NCBI GenBank assembly: GCA_016931495.1
Contig: JAFGER010000004.1
Coordinates: forward strand, 1 to 58,189
Direction of reading: 5' to 3'
Origin: Chlorobiaceae bacterium
GTDB lineage: Bacteria > Bacteroidota > Chlorobiia > Chlorobiales > Chlorobiaceae
Length of the DNA stretch: 58,189 nucleotides
Shown: positions 31,555 to 42,112 of the stretch, piece after piece
Numbering within the stretch: position 1 is the stretch's first letter
How the letters are laid out: each line of letters opens with the position of its first letter
Program-made: the position numbers and the translations under genes
Notes under the pieces: model-generated
Database searches by the model: none
Told to the model about the DNA's origin: nothing
The model's input: the letters and a program-made list of their open reading frames with translations, nothing else

Positions 31555-31594
31555 GGCGGGCGCAGAACCCTCTCTTGCATTCAGGCGGGTTTCA

Positions 31595-31667
31595 GTCCCG
31601 ACAGCTGTCGGGACATTTTTCACTCTTACATTTACATTGCCCCGTCCCGAAAGAGTTCGGGACGGGG
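31595..31667. repeat. two perfect/near-perfect palindromes between convergent genes
   Basis: GTCCCGACAGCTGTCGGGAC (31595-31614) and CCCCGTCCCGAAAGAGTTCGGGACGGGG (31640-31667). Confidence 0.85.
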
Positions 31668-31716
31668 TGAAGGTTGACGTGTTGCGCCTCCGAGGAGAGG
31701 CATCCCGCGATTCGTA

Positions 31717-31744
31717 GAAGGGCGGGCGCAAGACCCGCCCCTAC
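31717..31744. repeat. REP-like palindrome
   Basis: GAAGGGCGGGCGCAAGACCCGCCCCTAC. Confidence 0.75.
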
Positions 31745-31789
31745 AGAATATTTCAAAGTGATCGTTAAATCACCGAGAGGCCAATCCTT

Positions 31790-32650
31790 TCACCCCCGGC
31801 GATTCGCAACCAGCAGGTTTTCGAGCTGCGAGGCGAAGAGTTTGACATCCTCGTCGAGGAAGTGTGACGACTGGAGCCGAACGCGCTTGACCACCGAGTA
31901 GTCGATTGCCGCATCGAAGCTGTGCTCGCTGAACATCGGGGCGTTTGCCGCCACCGAACCGTCGGGCGCGGTGAGCGCCGAGTTGCCCCAGTAGGTGAAG
32001 CTGTCCTCGTTGCCCACCCGGTTGACGCAGGCCACGTAGCAGCTGAACAGGAACGCGCTGGTCGAGGCGATGGTCTGCCATTGCGATACGATGGCCGGAA
32101 TGCCCTGCCCTGGCGAAAGTCGGAGCGGGCTGGACATCAGCACCAGCAGCAGCTTGGCGCCCTGATGGGCCAGCAGGTAGGGCACCGACATGTGCCAGAA
32201 ATCCTCGCAGATCGCCACGCCGATCCTGCCGAGCCGGCGCGAGGTTACCGCCTCGATCTGCCGTCCCGCCGAAAAGTAGCGCAACTCCTCGAACATGCCG
32301 TAGGTCGGCAGGTAAATCTTGCGGTGCACGCTGCGTCCCGCGCCATCCTCGAACATGAAGGCCGAGTTGTACACGCCGTAATCGTCGCTCAGTTCGATTC
32401 CCCCGCAAATGATCGTAATGTTGCGGCTCAGCTCGCGCAGCGGGTCGAGCCGCGAATCCTCGATGTGCATCGCCATGTCCTGCGCGGCGTCCTGCACGTT
32501 GTAGCCGGTCAGCGAAAGCTCCGGGAAGGCGATGGCGTCGGCGCCCTCCCGGATCGCCGCTTCGATCGAGCGGATATGCCGTTCGAGATTTTCCTCGAAA
32601 TTGGCAAGCGTGCAGTCCGACTGGACGATTCTGAGTTTGGCTTTGAGCAT
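31790..32650 (-). CDS. carbon-nitrogen hydrolase (nitrilase superfamily)
   Basis: LRIVQSDCTLANFEENL, FPELSLTGYNVQD, HRKIYLPTYGMFEE, GVAICEDFWHMS. Confidence 0.9.
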   Translation of the reverse strand: MLKAKLRIVQSDCTLANFEENLERHIRSIEAAIREGADAIAFPELSLTGYNVQDAAQDMAMHIEDSRLDPLRELSRNITIICGGIELSDDYGVYNSAFMFEDGAGRSVHRKIYLPTYGMFEELRYFSAGRQIEAVTSRRLGRIGVAICEDFWHMSVPYLLAHQGAKLLLVLMSSPLRLSPGQGIPAIVSQWQTIASTSAFLFSCYVACVNRVGNEDSFTYWGNSALTAPDGSVAANAPMFSEHSFDAAIDYSVVKRVRLQSSHFLDEDVKLFASQLENLLVANRRG

Positions 32651-32658
32651 CGGTTGAT

Positions 32659-33960
32659 TCAATGGTAAGGATAGAAGATATAGAAGGTTGCGGAGAGCAG
32701 CGCCAGCACCGCCATGCCGGCGTTGATTTCGCGGAATCTGCCCGCAAGCGCCTTGATGAGCACCCAGCTGATGAAGCCCATCGTGATGCCGACGCCGATG
32801 TTGAAGGTGAAGAGCATCAGCACGATGGTCAGAAAGGCCGGCAGCAGTTCGGTGTAGTCCCCGAAATCGAAGTGGCCCGCCGACTCGATCATGAACATGC
32901 CGACCAGCACGAGCACCGGGCCGTAAGCCTGCGGCGGCACGATGGTCAGAATCGGCGCGAAGAAGAGCGCGAGCAGGAAGAGCCCTGCCACCACGAGCGC
33001 CGTGAAGCCGGTCTTGCCGCCCTGCTCGATCCCGGAGGCCGACTCGATGAACACCCCGGCAGTGGTGGTGCCGAAGAGCGCGGCGGCGATTGTCGAGAGC
33101 GCATCGACCAGCATCGGTTTCTCGATTTCCGGCAGGTTGCCGTTTTCGTCGAGCAGCCTGGCACGGGCTGACAGGCCGATAAGCGTTCCGAGGGTATCGA
33201 CGAAATCCATCACCAGCACGCTCAGGATCACCCCGATGAAGCCCCAGGTGAGCGCGCCGGCAACATCGATCTGCATGAAGAGAGGCGCGACCGAAGGCGG
33301 CAGGCTGAAAAGGGTTTCCGGAAGTTGCAGCAACCCGAGCGAGAGCATCAGGAGCGTCGTCGCAGCCATGCCGATCACCAGCGCTCCGGTGAAGCGGCGC
33401 ACCAGCAACGCGCCGGTGAGCGCGAGACCGCCGAGGCCGCAGAGCGCCGGAATTGCCGTCAGGTCGCCGAGCTTGACCGGAGCGCCCGGCACGCCGATGG
33501 CCACCACGCCCATGTCGGAGAGGCCGAGGAAGGCGAGGAACAGCCCGATGCCCACTGCGAAGCTGTGCTTGAGCGTCATCGGAATCGCCTCGGCCAGCCA
33601 CTTGCGCGCGCCGGTCAGCGTGATGAGCGTGAAGAGCACGCCGCTCACCAGAATCGCGCCGAGCGCCGTCTGCCACGAGTAGCCGAGCGTTTTGACCACC
33701 GTGTAGGCGATGAAGGCGTTTTCGCCCATGTACGGCGCGACGGCGAAGGGGCGTTTGGCGTACAGGCCCATGAGCACCGTGCCGAAGACCGCCGTCAGGA
33801 TGGTTGCCGTCATCGACGCACCACGCGGCATTCCGGCGGCTTCGAGGATGGCCGGATTGACCACGATGATGTAGGAGAGCGTGAAAAAGGTGGTCAGCCC
33901 GGCCAGAAACTCCTGCCGGTAGCTCGTGCCGAGCCTGTCGAATTCAAAGAAATTCCGCAT
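32659..33960 (-). CDS. NCS2-family permease (AzgA-like purine transporter)
   Basis: FFEFDRLGTSYRQEFLAGLTTFFTLSYIIVVNP, ENAFIAYTVV, FVDTLGTLIGLSAR, TTTAGVFIESASGIEQGGKTG. Confidence 0.92.
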   Translation of the reverse strand: MRNFFEFDRLGTSYRQEFLAGLTTFFTLSYIIVVNPAILEAAGMPRGASMTATILTAVFGTVLMGLYAKRPFAVAPYMGENAFIAYTVVKTLGYSWQTALGAILVSGVLFTLITLTGARKWLAEAIPMTLKHSFAVGIGLFLAFLGLSDMGVVAIGVPGAPVKLGDLTAIPALCGLGGLALTGALLVRRFTGALVIGMAATTLLMLSLGLLQLPETLFSLPPSVAPLFMQIDVAGALTWGFIGVILSVLVMDFVDTLGTLIGLSARARLLDENGNLPEIEKPMLVDALSTIAAALFGTTTAGVFIESASGIEQGGKTGFTALVVAGLFLLALFFAPILTIVPPQAYGPVLVLVGMFMIESAGHFDFGDYTELLPAFLTIVLMLFTFNIGVGITMGFISWVLIKALAGRFREINAGMAVLALLSATFYIFYPYH

Positions 33961-34060
33961 GAGCGTTTCAAACAATGCAAGTTGCAGGTATCGCGAAAAA
34001 TACGAATAATGCCACAGAATCTGCATTGATGGTTCATCATGCCCTGGCCGGGTGTTGTTC

Positions 34061-34204
34061 AGGGCACCTCTAAAAACTTATTGCGCGTTTCGATTGCTGC
34101 GTTGGGCGGTGCTCGAAATCCTCATGGACTCTGTGTACACTCCGGCTTCTGCGCTCCGTCCGCCTTGCTCTCGAAGCGCTCATGACACTTTTTAGAGGTG
34201 CCCT
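34061..34204. mobile_element. MITE-like dispersed repeat, copy 3 (perfect 16-bp terminal inverted repeats)
   Basis: AGGGCACCTCTAAAAA ... TTTTTAGAGGTGCCCT. Confidence 0.88.
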
Positions 34205-34319
34205 TCAGAAAAAAAACAAAGAGTTGTTTGTTGCTTGATGGCGGTTTTTTTTATATTGGACTAAAATAATCCTATTTAAATTCATCATCAGACCAAATCA
34301 ATTCAGGGAGAGCTTTATC

Positions 34320-34907
34320 ATGGGTGTACTTGTAGGCCGTCCGGCGCCCGATTTCAATGCGGAAGCAGTTGTCAACGGTTCGACCTTCGTCGATTCCTGC
34401 CAGCTTTCGGCGTATCGCGGCAAATATGTGGTGCTGTTTTTCTATCCGCTCGACTTCACCTTCGTCTGCCCGACCGAGCTGCACGCTTTCGAGGAGAAGA
34501 TCGACGAATTCAAAAAGCGCAATGTCGAGGTGCTCGGCTGTTCTGTTGATTCCAAGTTTTCGCACTTCGCCTGGCTCAATACGCCGCGCAGCAAGGGCGG
34601 GATCCAGGGCGTGACCTACCCGCTCATTTCGGACATCAACAAGACCATCGCCCGGGATTATGATGTGCTGACCGCGGATGGCAGCGTGGCGCTGAGAGGT
34701 CTTTTCCTGATCGACAAGGAGGGCATCGTGCGCCACCAGGTGGTCAACGACCTCGGCCTCGGCCGCAATGTTGACGAGGTGCTCCGTATCGTCGATGCGC
34801 TCCAGTTCACCGAAGAGTTCGGCGAAGTCTGCCCGGCCAACTGGAACAAGGGCGACAAAACCATGAAGCCGACCGGCGAGGGTCTGAAAGAGTTTTTCGC
34901 CGAGTGA
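34320..34907 (+). CDS. peroxiredoxin (2-Cys, AhpC/TSA family)
   Basis: VGRPAPDFNAEAV, VVLFFYPLDFTFVCPTELHAF, GEVCPANW resolving Cys. Confidence 0.95.
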   Translation: MGVLVGRPAPDFNAEAVVNGSTFVDSCQLSAYRGKYVVLFFYPLDFTFVCPTELHAFEEKIDEFKKRNVEVLGCSVDSKFSHFAWLNTPRSKGGIQGVTYPLISDINKTIARDYDVLTADGSVALRGLFLIDKEGIVRHQVVNDLGLGRNVDEVLRIVDALQFTEEFGEVCPANWNKGDKTMKPTGEGLKEFFAE

Positions 34908-34916
34908 TGTTCGTTA

Positions 34917-34946
34917 CGTAGGGGCGGTTCGAGGACCGTCCTTACC
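34917..34946. repeat. REP-like palindrome
   Basis: CGTAGGGGCGGTTCGAGGACCGTCCTTACC. Confidence 0.65.
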
Positions 34947-34994
34947 TATCATGTGAAAAGAACCCGCTGCTTTCCGTTTGACAGGGGGTTCGGT

Positions 34995-35040
34995 TATGCC
35001 GGAAGAGTGCGTTAGCCGCCGCACGCTTCCGGCATTTTTT
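34995..35040 (+). terminator. terminator downstream of peroxiredoxin gene
   Basis: ATGCCGGAAGAGTGCG-loop-CGCACGCTTCCGGCATTTTTT. Confidence 0.85.
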
Positions 35041-35082
35041 GTAGTGTGGGGAGATGTGGGCGCGGTGGACAGGAGTGCAAAC

Positions 35083-35168
35083 CGTAGGGGCGGGTCTTGC
35101 GCCCGCCCTTTTACTGATGCGACAATTTTTGTGGCATGGAAGGGCAGGCGCAAGGCCTGCCCCTACGG
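35083..35168. repeat. pair of inverted REP-like palindromes
   Basis: CGTAGGGGCGGGTCTTGCGCCCGCCC (35083-35111) and GGAAGGGCAGGCGCAAGGCCTGCCCCTACGG (35138-35168). Confidence 0.8.
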
Positions 35169-35235
35169 AAAAGAAGAAAGGGAACAAAAAAAGGACGGTC
35201 AACCGACTGCCCCAGAATTATCAATTCTCCATTGC

Positions 35236-36681
35236 TCAGTACGCCTTGGCGAACACCACTTTCTGCGTCGCGGGGTTGCCACTGCGGATGCAGGTTCCCG
35301 GTTCGTCCATGCTGTACTGGGCGCGGTAGTCGTCGTCGGTGGGGAGCACGCGGATGGTGGCTTTGGTCTCCTCCTTGATCTGCGCTTCGGTTTCGGCGGT
35401 GCCGTCCCAGTGGGCGATGACGAAGCCTTTTTCCACGCCTGCCTTGAACTCCTCCCACGTCTTCGCTTCGATCGTGTTGTCCAGCCTGAACTGCAAGGCG
35501 CGGTCGTAGAGGTTCTGCTGGATGTTGTTCAGAATCTCCTCGATGTTTGCCGGGAGCGTGTCGTCGAGCAGCAGCTCGGTCTTTTCGAGCGTGTCGCGAC
35601 GGGCGGCGACGCACTTGCCCTGCTCGATGTCGCGCGGGCCAAGCTCGATCCTCACCGGAATGCCCTGCAATTCGTACTCCGCGAACTTCCAGCCGGGCGA
35701 GTTGTTCTCGCTGTCATCGACGAAGGTCGGAATGCCGTGATGGTTCAGCGCCCTGGCGATGAACCGGGCGTGGGCGCGGACTTCCTCCTTGTTGCCCTTG
35801 AGGATCGGGATGATCACCACCTGCCGCGAGGCGAGTTTCGGCGGCAGCACGAGGCCCTTGTCGTCGGAGTGCGCCATGATGAGCGCGCCGATCAGCCGCG
35901 TCGAAACGCCCCAGCTCGTGGCCCAGACGTAATCGAGGCCGCTTTCTTTGGTCTGGAACTGGCAGTCGAACGCTTTGGCGAAGTTCTGGCCGAGGTTGTG
36001 CGAGGTGCCTGCCTGAAGCGCCTTGCCGTCCTGCATCATCGCCTCGATGCAGTAGGTGGCGTCCGCGCCAGCGAACTTCTCGCTGTCGGTTTTTTTGCCC
36101 ACGATCACCGGCAGCGCCATGTACTCCTCGGCGAAGGTGCGGTAAACGTTGATCATGCGGATCACCTCCTCCTGCGCCTCCTCCGGCGTGGCGTGCGCCG
36201 TGTGGCCTTCCTGCCAGAGGAACTCGGTCGTCCGCAGGAACAGGCGGGTGCGCATCTCCCAGCGCACGACGTTGGCCCACTGGTTGATGAGGATCGGCAG
36301 GTCGCGGTAAGACTGGATCCATTTTTTGTAGGACGACCAGATGATGGTTTCGGAGGTCGGGCGGACGTAGAGCTTCTCCGTCAGCTCCTCGCCGCCGCCG
36401 TGCGTCACCACGGCGCACTCCGGCGCGAACCCTTCGATGTGCTCAGCCTCCTTGGCGATGAAGCTTTCGGGGATGAACATCGGGAAGTAGGCGTTCACAT
36501 GGCCGGTCTCTTTGAACATGCCGTCGAGCGCCGTCTGCATCTTCTCCCAGATGGCGTAGCCGTTGGGGCGGATGACCATGCAGCCGCGCACGTCGGAATA
36601 GTCGGCAAGTTTGGCCGACCGGACCAGGTCGATATACCATTGGGAATAGTCTTGCTGCCTCGAAGTGATTTTGTCAGCCAC
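35236..36681 (-). CDS. proS: prolyl-tRNA synthetase
   Basis: [87 protein letters not shown]. Confidence 0.97.
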   Translation of the reverse strand: MADKITSRQQDYSQWYIDLVRSAKLADYSDVRGCMVIRPNGYAIWEKMQTALDGMFKETGHVNAYFPMFIPESFIAKEAEHIEGFAPECAVVTHGGGEELTEKLYVRPTSETIIWSSYKKWIQSYRDLPILINQWANVVRWEMRTRLFLRTTEFLWQEGHTAHATPEEAQEEVIRMINVYRTFAEEYMALPVIVGKKTDSEKFAGADATYCIEAMMQDGKALQAGTSHNLGQNFAKAFDCQFQTKESGLDYVWATSWGVSTRLIGALIMAHSDDKGLVLPPKLASRQVVIIPILKGNKEEVRAHARFIARALNHHGIPTFVDDSENNSPGWKFAEYELQGIPVRIELGPRDIEQGKCVAARRDTLEKTELLLDDTLPANIEEILNNIQQNLYDRALQFRLDNTIEAKTWEEFKAGVEKGFVIAHWDGTAETEAQIKEETKATIRVLPTDDDYRAQYSMDEPGTCIRSGNPATQKVVFAKAY

Positions 36682-36774
36682 GGTAATGCTTGCGGTTTGA
36701 ATTATGGGGAAATACGGAGGCGGGAGGTCTCCGCGTCAATGTGTTTGGTAAAAGTAATGAAATGAAGGCAGATA

Positions 36775-36915
36775 TTACTTCGGCCACTAAAACTCTTAAA
36801 CAATTGCCCCGGACTTTAGTCCGGGGTTTATGGATAAGAAAAAAGAAATAAGGGGTTTAGCCCAATCTCTTCTTTTAGAGAAGATTGCGATTTTTTCTTG
36901 CCGGATTAATAACAT
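36775..36915. repeat. inverted copy of the GGGCTAAAGCCC/CCCCGGACTAAAGTCCGGGG repeat family
   Basis: Reverse complement closely matches 15800-15930, including TTATCCATAAACCCCGGACT...GGGGCAATTGTTT. Confidence 0.85.
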
Positions 36916-36932
36916 CGTTCTGCCGGAACCGT

Positions 36933-37673
36933 TTACTGCTCGAACGTTTTCATCTTTTCCATGAGCTGGCGCAGATGCTTTTTCTGGTCGCTGTCGATAG
37001 TGACGCGACCGGCTTCGGTTTTCCGGTAGCCGGACGGGATGGCGAATCCGGATTCGGGGATGGCTTTTTGCCGCACCCGCAAGAGCTCCATCGCATAGCG
37101 GCCGCTGTCGTTGAGCTGGATGATTCTGACCGGGAAGCCGTCAACGCCGTTCTTTTCGAGCGTTCTGGAGAGCGAAGTGTTCGACAGGCGCGGGTTCTGC
37201 GATTGCAGGAGCCTGAAGGTGGAAAAATCGGCAAGGCCCTTTGAAATCCAGAGGTCGAGCCGTTCGGTGCTGCTCTGGAGCCGCACGTGCTCGCACGGGT
37301 AGCCTTTGACGGTTTCCGTGCCGATGCGCGTGAAACGGTAGTCGCTGTCGAAGTCGAGCAGCGTGGCGCTCTCGGCTGCTGTGCGCAGGTTGACCGTGCT
37401 CCAGCTTTTCGCCTTGTGATTGACGATGATGGCCTCGTCAGGCTTTGAACTTCGGGTGATGACCGTCGTTCTGAGCGGTTCGGGAATCCGGTCGAGGTGC
37501 ATGGTCATCTCCATTTTCTGGTCACGCCTGCCGAACAGGTAGGTGATCTCCGCCTTGCCGTTGGGCATGGTGAGCGCCATCTCCATTTCCCCGGTGAACG
37601 CGGCATGGGCGCTCGACGGAATGGCGAGGAGAATGAAAAGCAGGGTGGCAAGAATGCCGGGCAGTTGTTTCAT
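36933..37673 (-). CDS. periplasmic DUF4412-like protein
   Basis: MKQLPGILATLLFILLAIPSSAHA signal peptide; FTGEMEMALTMPNGKAEITYLFG..., GTETVKGYPCEHVRL. Confidence 0.75.
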   Translation of the reverse strand: MKQLPGILATLLFILLAIPSSAHAAFTGEMEMALTMPNGKAEITYLFGRRDQKMEMTMHLDRIPEPLRTTVITRSSKPDEAIIVNHKAKSWSTVNLRTAAESATLLDFDSDYRFTRIGTETVKGYPCEHVRLQSSTERLDLWISKGLADFSTFRLLQSQNPRLSNTSLSRTLEKNGVDGFPVRIIQLNDSGRYAMELLRVRQKAIPESGFAIPSGYRKTEAGRVTIDSDQKKHLRQLMEKMKTFEQ

Positions 37674-38037
37674 CGTTCGGAATCGGTTGCTGATGTTCGA
37701 CGGAATATCGCAAAAAAACGGAAGATGTTCGTTTTTCAGATTATGACGCTGTTTTGCGATGGTTCTTGTTTTTGACGTTTTCTGCCGGAAGAAAGGACGA
37801 ACGGCAGGGACGACGAGGTTGGCGAGGACGGAAAAGCGGGATTTGGCGATGCCCCATGCCACTCCGCGCCTGGCCTGAAATGCGTTTCCCTGGCGACTGT
37901 GGCGCTTGTTGCCGGCGGGTGTCCTCTTTCTGGCGCCATGAGTCGCCGTCGGCTCTCTTTGTTTTCCCCATTGCCGCACCCCTGCAAAACTTGTATTATA
38001 CCCGCCAAACCCCATAACCCAACCCGAAGCGCCGGTC

Positions 38038-38922
38038 ATGCCAGAAGAGAAAGTGTGGAGCGTCGTGGAGCTGCTCAAAACCACGATTGCCTTTTTTACC
38101 GACAAAAAGATCGACGAGCCTCGTCTTTCGGCGGAACTGCTTTTGGGCCAGGTGCTCGGGTTGCAGCGCCTCCAGCTCTATCTCGACCATGAGCGGCCCG
38201 TAACGCCGAAAGAGCTGGAGGCTTTCCGGGCGGCTTGCCGGGAACGGTTGCAGGGCAGGCCGGTGCAGTACATCGCGGGCGAGGCGTTTTTTTACGGCTA
38301 CCGCTTTTTCGTCGATGAGCGGGTGCTGATTCCGCGTCCCGAGACCGAGCTGGTGCTCGAACATGCGCTGGAGCGTCTGGCGGCAAGCGGTCTCGAATCC
38401 GCGCAAAAGCCGTCGATTCTCGATATCGGAACCGGCAGCGGCTGCATCGCCATCACGCTCGCCCTGCGCCTGCCCGGCGCTCGCGTCACCGCCGCTGACG
38501 TTTCCGCCGATGCGCTCGAAGTCGCCCGCCGCAATGCCGAAGCGCATGGCGTGGCCGACCGTATCCGCTTCGTCGAGGCCGACGCGCTCGGCGCTTCGTT
38601 CGCCGAAAAAGCTGGCGGGCCGTTCGACATGGTGATTTCCAATCCGCCCTACATTCCCGAAGCCGAGTGGGCGACCTTGCAGGAAGAGGTGAGGCAGTAC
38701 GAGCCGCGCCTGGCGCTGGTCGCTCCCGAAGGATTCGAGTACTACCAGAGCATCATCGCCGCCGCGCCTGCGCTGCTTCGCAAGGGCGGCGTGCTCTGCT
38801 TCGAGCTTCATGCCGACGGTGCGGAAGGGGTCAGGCGTCTTCTCGGGCCCGAGTTCATCGACGTTCAGGTCATGCAGGATTACAACCGTCTCGATCGCGC
38901 CCTTTCCTGTATCGCCGGGTGA
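38038..38922 (+). CDS. prmC: peptide chain release factor N5-glutamine methyltransferase
   Basis: DERVLIPRPETELVLEHAL, ILDIGTGSGCIAI, FDMVISNPPYIPEAEW (NPPY). Confidence 0.96.
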   Translation: MPEEKVWSVVELLKTTIAFFTDKKIDEPRLSAELLLGQVLGLQRLQLYLDHERPVTPKELEAFRAACRERLQGRPVQYIAGEAFFYGYRFFVDERVLIPRPETELVLEHALERLAASGLESAQKPSILDIGTGSGCIAITLALRLPGARVTAADVSADALEVARRNAEAHGVADRIRFVEADALGASFAEKAGGPFDMVISNPPYIPEAEWATLQEEVRQYEPRLALVAPEGFEYYQSIIAAAPALLRKGGVLCFELHADGAEGVRRLLGPEFIDVQVMQDYNRLDRALSCIAG

Positions 38923-39110
38923 ATCCATGCGGTTCATTGATGGTTAAATTTCTGTATATTCAAGGTCGGGCCCGGGCTGCCGGAGTGGCAACTATCGGGG
39001 CCTTGCCGTTGTTGAAAATCATGGCATTTGGCGGCTGTTCGGCATCGGTTTTCTGTGCATTGCCGCCGGTTTTCCGGAGTATTACCAGTACAAGTTCAGG
39101 TTGATAGCAG

Positions 39111-40181
39111 ATGTTCTATCGTGATTTGACCCTGCGTGAACGTCAGGTTCTCGGTATAATCATACAGTCATACATCGTTTCGGCGATGCCGGTCGGTTCG
39201 CGCACCATTGCCCGTAACTACAATCTCGGCCTGTCGGACGCGACCATCCGCAATGTGATGGCCGATCTGGAGGCCGATGGCTTCATCAGCCAGCCTCATA
39301 CCTCGGCGGGCCGCGTGCCGACCGACAAGGGGTATCGCTATTACGTCGATCTGATCATGAATGTGAGCGGCATCGACGAGCAGGAGAAGCAGATGATCGA
39401 CGCCGGTTTCACCTCGCGCACCCCGGAGCTGAAGGGCACCTCCGCCGAGGTGCTCGGCGCGGCGGCCAGGGTGCTGGGCAGCATCTCCCGCCAGCTTGGC
39501 GTGGTGCTGCCGCCGCGGCTCTCCAACGCCGTCTTCGAGCGGCTCGACATCGTGCAGCTCGCCTCGAACCGCATCATGGTGGTGATCGCCATCCAGTCGC
39601 TCTTCGTCAAGACCATCGTGATGGAGCTGACGGCTGAAATTTCGCGCCGGAAGATCGACGCCGTGGTCAGCGTGCTCAACGAGCGGCTGTCGGGCCTGAC
39701 GCTCGAAGAGATCCGCAGCACCATCGGCAGGCGCCTGTCGGACTTCCAGAGCCGCGAGGGGCTGATGAACAGCATCGTCGGCGCGGCGGACACGCTCTTC
39801 GACGAATCGTCGATTCTCGAACGGCTCTACGTATCGGGCACGGAGAACATCGTCGATCAGCCCGAATTCAAGCAGCCCGAAAAGGTGCGCGACATCATCA
39901 CCATGATCGAGGACAAGTTCGGCATCGCCCGGCTGGTCGATAACGCCGCGCCTCCGGAATCATCCGTGCGGCGTGACAGCGAGGTGGCCATCAGCATTGG
40001 CGCCGAGAACCGGACCGACAACGCGGTCGATCTGACCATCGTTTCGTCGCCCTACTATGCGGGCAAGATGGTCGGAAAAGTCGGCATCATGGGGCCGAAG
40101 CGGATGGATTACGAACACGCCGTGCGCGTGGTGAACTACATGGCGGGGTGCCTTTCGGAGGCGCTGTCCGGAAACAATTAA
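39111..40181 (+). CDS. hrcA: heat-inducible transcription repressor HrcA
   Basis: [49 protein letters not shown]...[14 protein letters not shown]. Confidence 0.96.
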   Translation: MFYRDLTLRERQVLGIIIQSYIVSAMPVGSRTIARNYNLGLSDATIRNVMADLEADGFISQPHTSAGRVPTDKGYRYYVDLIMNVSGIDEQEKQMIDAGFTSRTPELKGTSAEVLGAAARVLGSISRQLGVVLPPRLSNAVFERLDIVQLASNRIMVVIAIQSLFVKTIVMELTAEISRRKIDAVVSVLNERLSGLTLEEIRSTIGRRLSDFQSREGLMNSIVGAADTLFDESSILERLYVSGTENIVDQPEFKQPEKVRDIITMIEDKFGIARLVDNAAPPESSVRRDSEVAISIGAENRTDNAVDLTIVSSPYYAGKMVGKVGIMGPKRMDYEHAVRVVNYMAGCLSEALSGNN

Positions 40182-40203
40182 TTTCAAAAGACGTTGTTCA
40201 ATC

Positions 40204-40782
40204 ATGACCAAAAAGCATCACAAGGAACAGGAAGAGATACAGGAGACGATCAATACCGGAGCGCTGGAGCAGTCTGCTGACGAGACCGTGGCCATTCCGG
40301 CGGCAACCGAGGCCGATATGGAGGCTGAAATCGCAGCTCGCGACGCCGAGATTCAGAAGCTGCGCGAAGAGGTGATGCGCCGCGCCGCGGAGTTCGAGAA
40401 CTTCCGCAAGCAGAAAGAGCGCGAAGCCGCCCAGTCGGGCACGCGGATGCTTGAAAACACGGTGCGTGACCTTCTGCCGCTGCTCGACGACCTGAAGCGC
40501 CTGATGGAGCACATCCCGGCAGAACTGCAGGAGATGGCCGAAGCAAGGCCCTTCATCGAGGGCGTGGAGCTGATCCGCAAGAACTTCACGTCACTGCTCG
40601 AAAAGAAAGGGGTCAAGGAGATCGAGGCGCTCGGCAAGGTGCTCGACGTGAACTTCCACGAAGCCATCACGCAGATCGATGCGCCGGACGCCGAGCCCGA
40701 TACGATCGTTCAGGAGTACCAGACAGGCTACACGCTCGGCGACCGGGTGATCCGTCACGCCAAGGTGATCGTCGCCAGATAA
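40204..40782 (+). CDS. grpE: nucleotide exchange factor GrpE
   Basis: [59 protein letters not shown]-like C-terminus. Confidence 0.95.
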   Translation: MTKKHHKEQEEIQETINTGALEQSADETVAIPAATEADMEAEIAARDAEIQKLREEVMRRAAEFENFRKQKEREAAQSGTRMLENTVRDLLPLLDDLKRLMEHIPAELQEMAEARPFIEGVELIRKNFTSLLEKKGVKEIEALGKVLDVNFHEAITQIDAPDAEPDTIVQEYQTGYTLGDRVIRHAKVIVAR

Positions 40783-40819
40783 GCTGAAGATTCAGAGATA
40801 AATAGCGAGAGAATAAACG

Positions 40820-42025
40820 ATGAAAAGAGATTACTACGAAGTCCTTGGCGTCAGCCGCTCGGCCGACAAGGACGAAATAAAGAAGGCCTACCGCAAGCTG
40901 GCCCTGAAATACCACCCCGACAAGAATCCTGACAACAAGGAGGCCGAGGAGAAGTTCAAGGAGGTCAACGAGGCCTACGAGGTGCTGAGCAACGACGACA
41001 AGCGCCGCCGGTACGACCAGTTCGGTCACGCGGGCGTCGGTTCGTCGGCCGCATCGGGCGGTGGCCCCGGCGGCTTCGGTGGCGGCGGGTACGCCGACAT
41101 CAACGATATTTTCGAGATGTTCACTGGCGGCGGACGCGCCAGAGCCGGCGGCTCGCCGTTCAGCGGTTTCGAGGACATTTTTGGCGGCGGGTTCGGAGGC
41201 GGTGCCGGACGCCGCTCCCGTTCGACAGGCATACACGGTACCGATCTGAAAATCCGTCTCAAGCTTACGCTTGAAGAGATCGCCAAGGGCGTTGAAAAGA
41301 CGCTCAAGATCAAGAAGCAGGTGGTTTGCCAGGATTGCAACGGCACCGGCTCCAAAACCGGCAAGACCGAAACCTGCCCGACCTGCCACGGAAGCGGCGA
41401 AATTCGCCAGGCCTCCAAGACCATGTTTGGCCAGTTCGTCAACATCGTGCCCTGCCCGACCTGTGGCGGCGAGGGGCAGGTGGTGAAGGATCGCTGCACC
41501 GCCTGTTATGGCGAAGGCATCAAGCAGGGTGAAGTGACCGTCAAGGTCAACGTGCCTGCCGGCGTGCAGGAGGGCAACTACATCACGCTGCAGGGGCAGG
41601 GCAACGCCGGGCCGAGAGGCGGCACTCCGGGCGACCTGATCGTGATCATCGAAGAGAAGCCGCACGAGCAGTTCAAGCGCAATGGCGACGACATTATCTA
41701 CGATCTCGCGGTCGGTTTTCCTGATCTGGTCATGGGAACCAAAGTCGATGTGCCGACGCTCGACGGCCACGTCAAGCTCACCGTTCCGGCGGGTACCCAG
41801 CCGAACACCATGCTGCGCATCGGTGGCAAGGGTATCGGCCACCTCAAGGGCGGCGGTACCGGCGACCTGTACGTCCGGGTGAATGTCTATGTGCCGAAGG
41901 ATGTCTCCGGCAAGGATCGCGACCTGCTGAAGGAGCTGCGGAAGTCTTCGCACATCTGCCCAAACAGCAGCGATCAAGAGCACGAAAAGAGCATCTTCGA
42001 GAAGGCGAAGGATATTTTCAGCTGA
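40820..42025 (+). CDS. dnaJ: chaperone protein DnaJ
   Basis: [36 protein letters not shown]; four CxxCxGxG zinc repeats. Confidence 0.98.
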   Translation: MKRDYYEVLGVSRSADKDEIKKAYRKLALKYHPDKNPDNKEAEEKFKEVNEAYEVLSNDDKRRRYDQFGHAGVGSSAASGGGPGGFGGGGYADINDIFEMFTGGGRARAGGSPFSGFEDIFGGGFGGGAGRRSRSTGIHGTDLKIRLKLTLEEIAKGVEKTLKIKKQVVCQDCNGTGSKTGKTETCPTCHGSGEIRQASKTMFGQFVNIVPCPTCGGEGQVVKDRCTACYGEGIKQGEVTVKVNVPAGVQEGNYITLQGQGNAGPRGGTPGDLIVIIEEKPHEQFKRNGDDIIYDLAVGFPDLVMGTKVDVPTLDGHVKLTVPAGTQPNTMLRIGGKGIGHLKGGGTGDLYVRVNVYVPKDVSGKDRDLLKELRKSSHICPNSSDQEHEKSIFEKAKDIFS

Positions 42026-42051
42026 CATCCGGGCCTTTTCACGGCAGAACG

Positions 42052-42090
42052 AAAAAAAGCCGGCAGCTTTTGCAACTGCCGGCTTTTTTC
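42052..42090. terminator. bidirectional terminator between dnaJ and flavodoxin genes
   Basis: AAAAAAAGCCGGCAG-cttttgcaa-CTGCCGGCTTTTTT. Confidence 0.88.
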
Positions 42091-42112
42091 ATGTCTCTTT
42101 TCCGGATACCGT

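Noticed and set aside
34978-36765. 595-aa plus-strand ORF
   Set aside because: Antisense to proS and runs through REP repeats at its 5' end.
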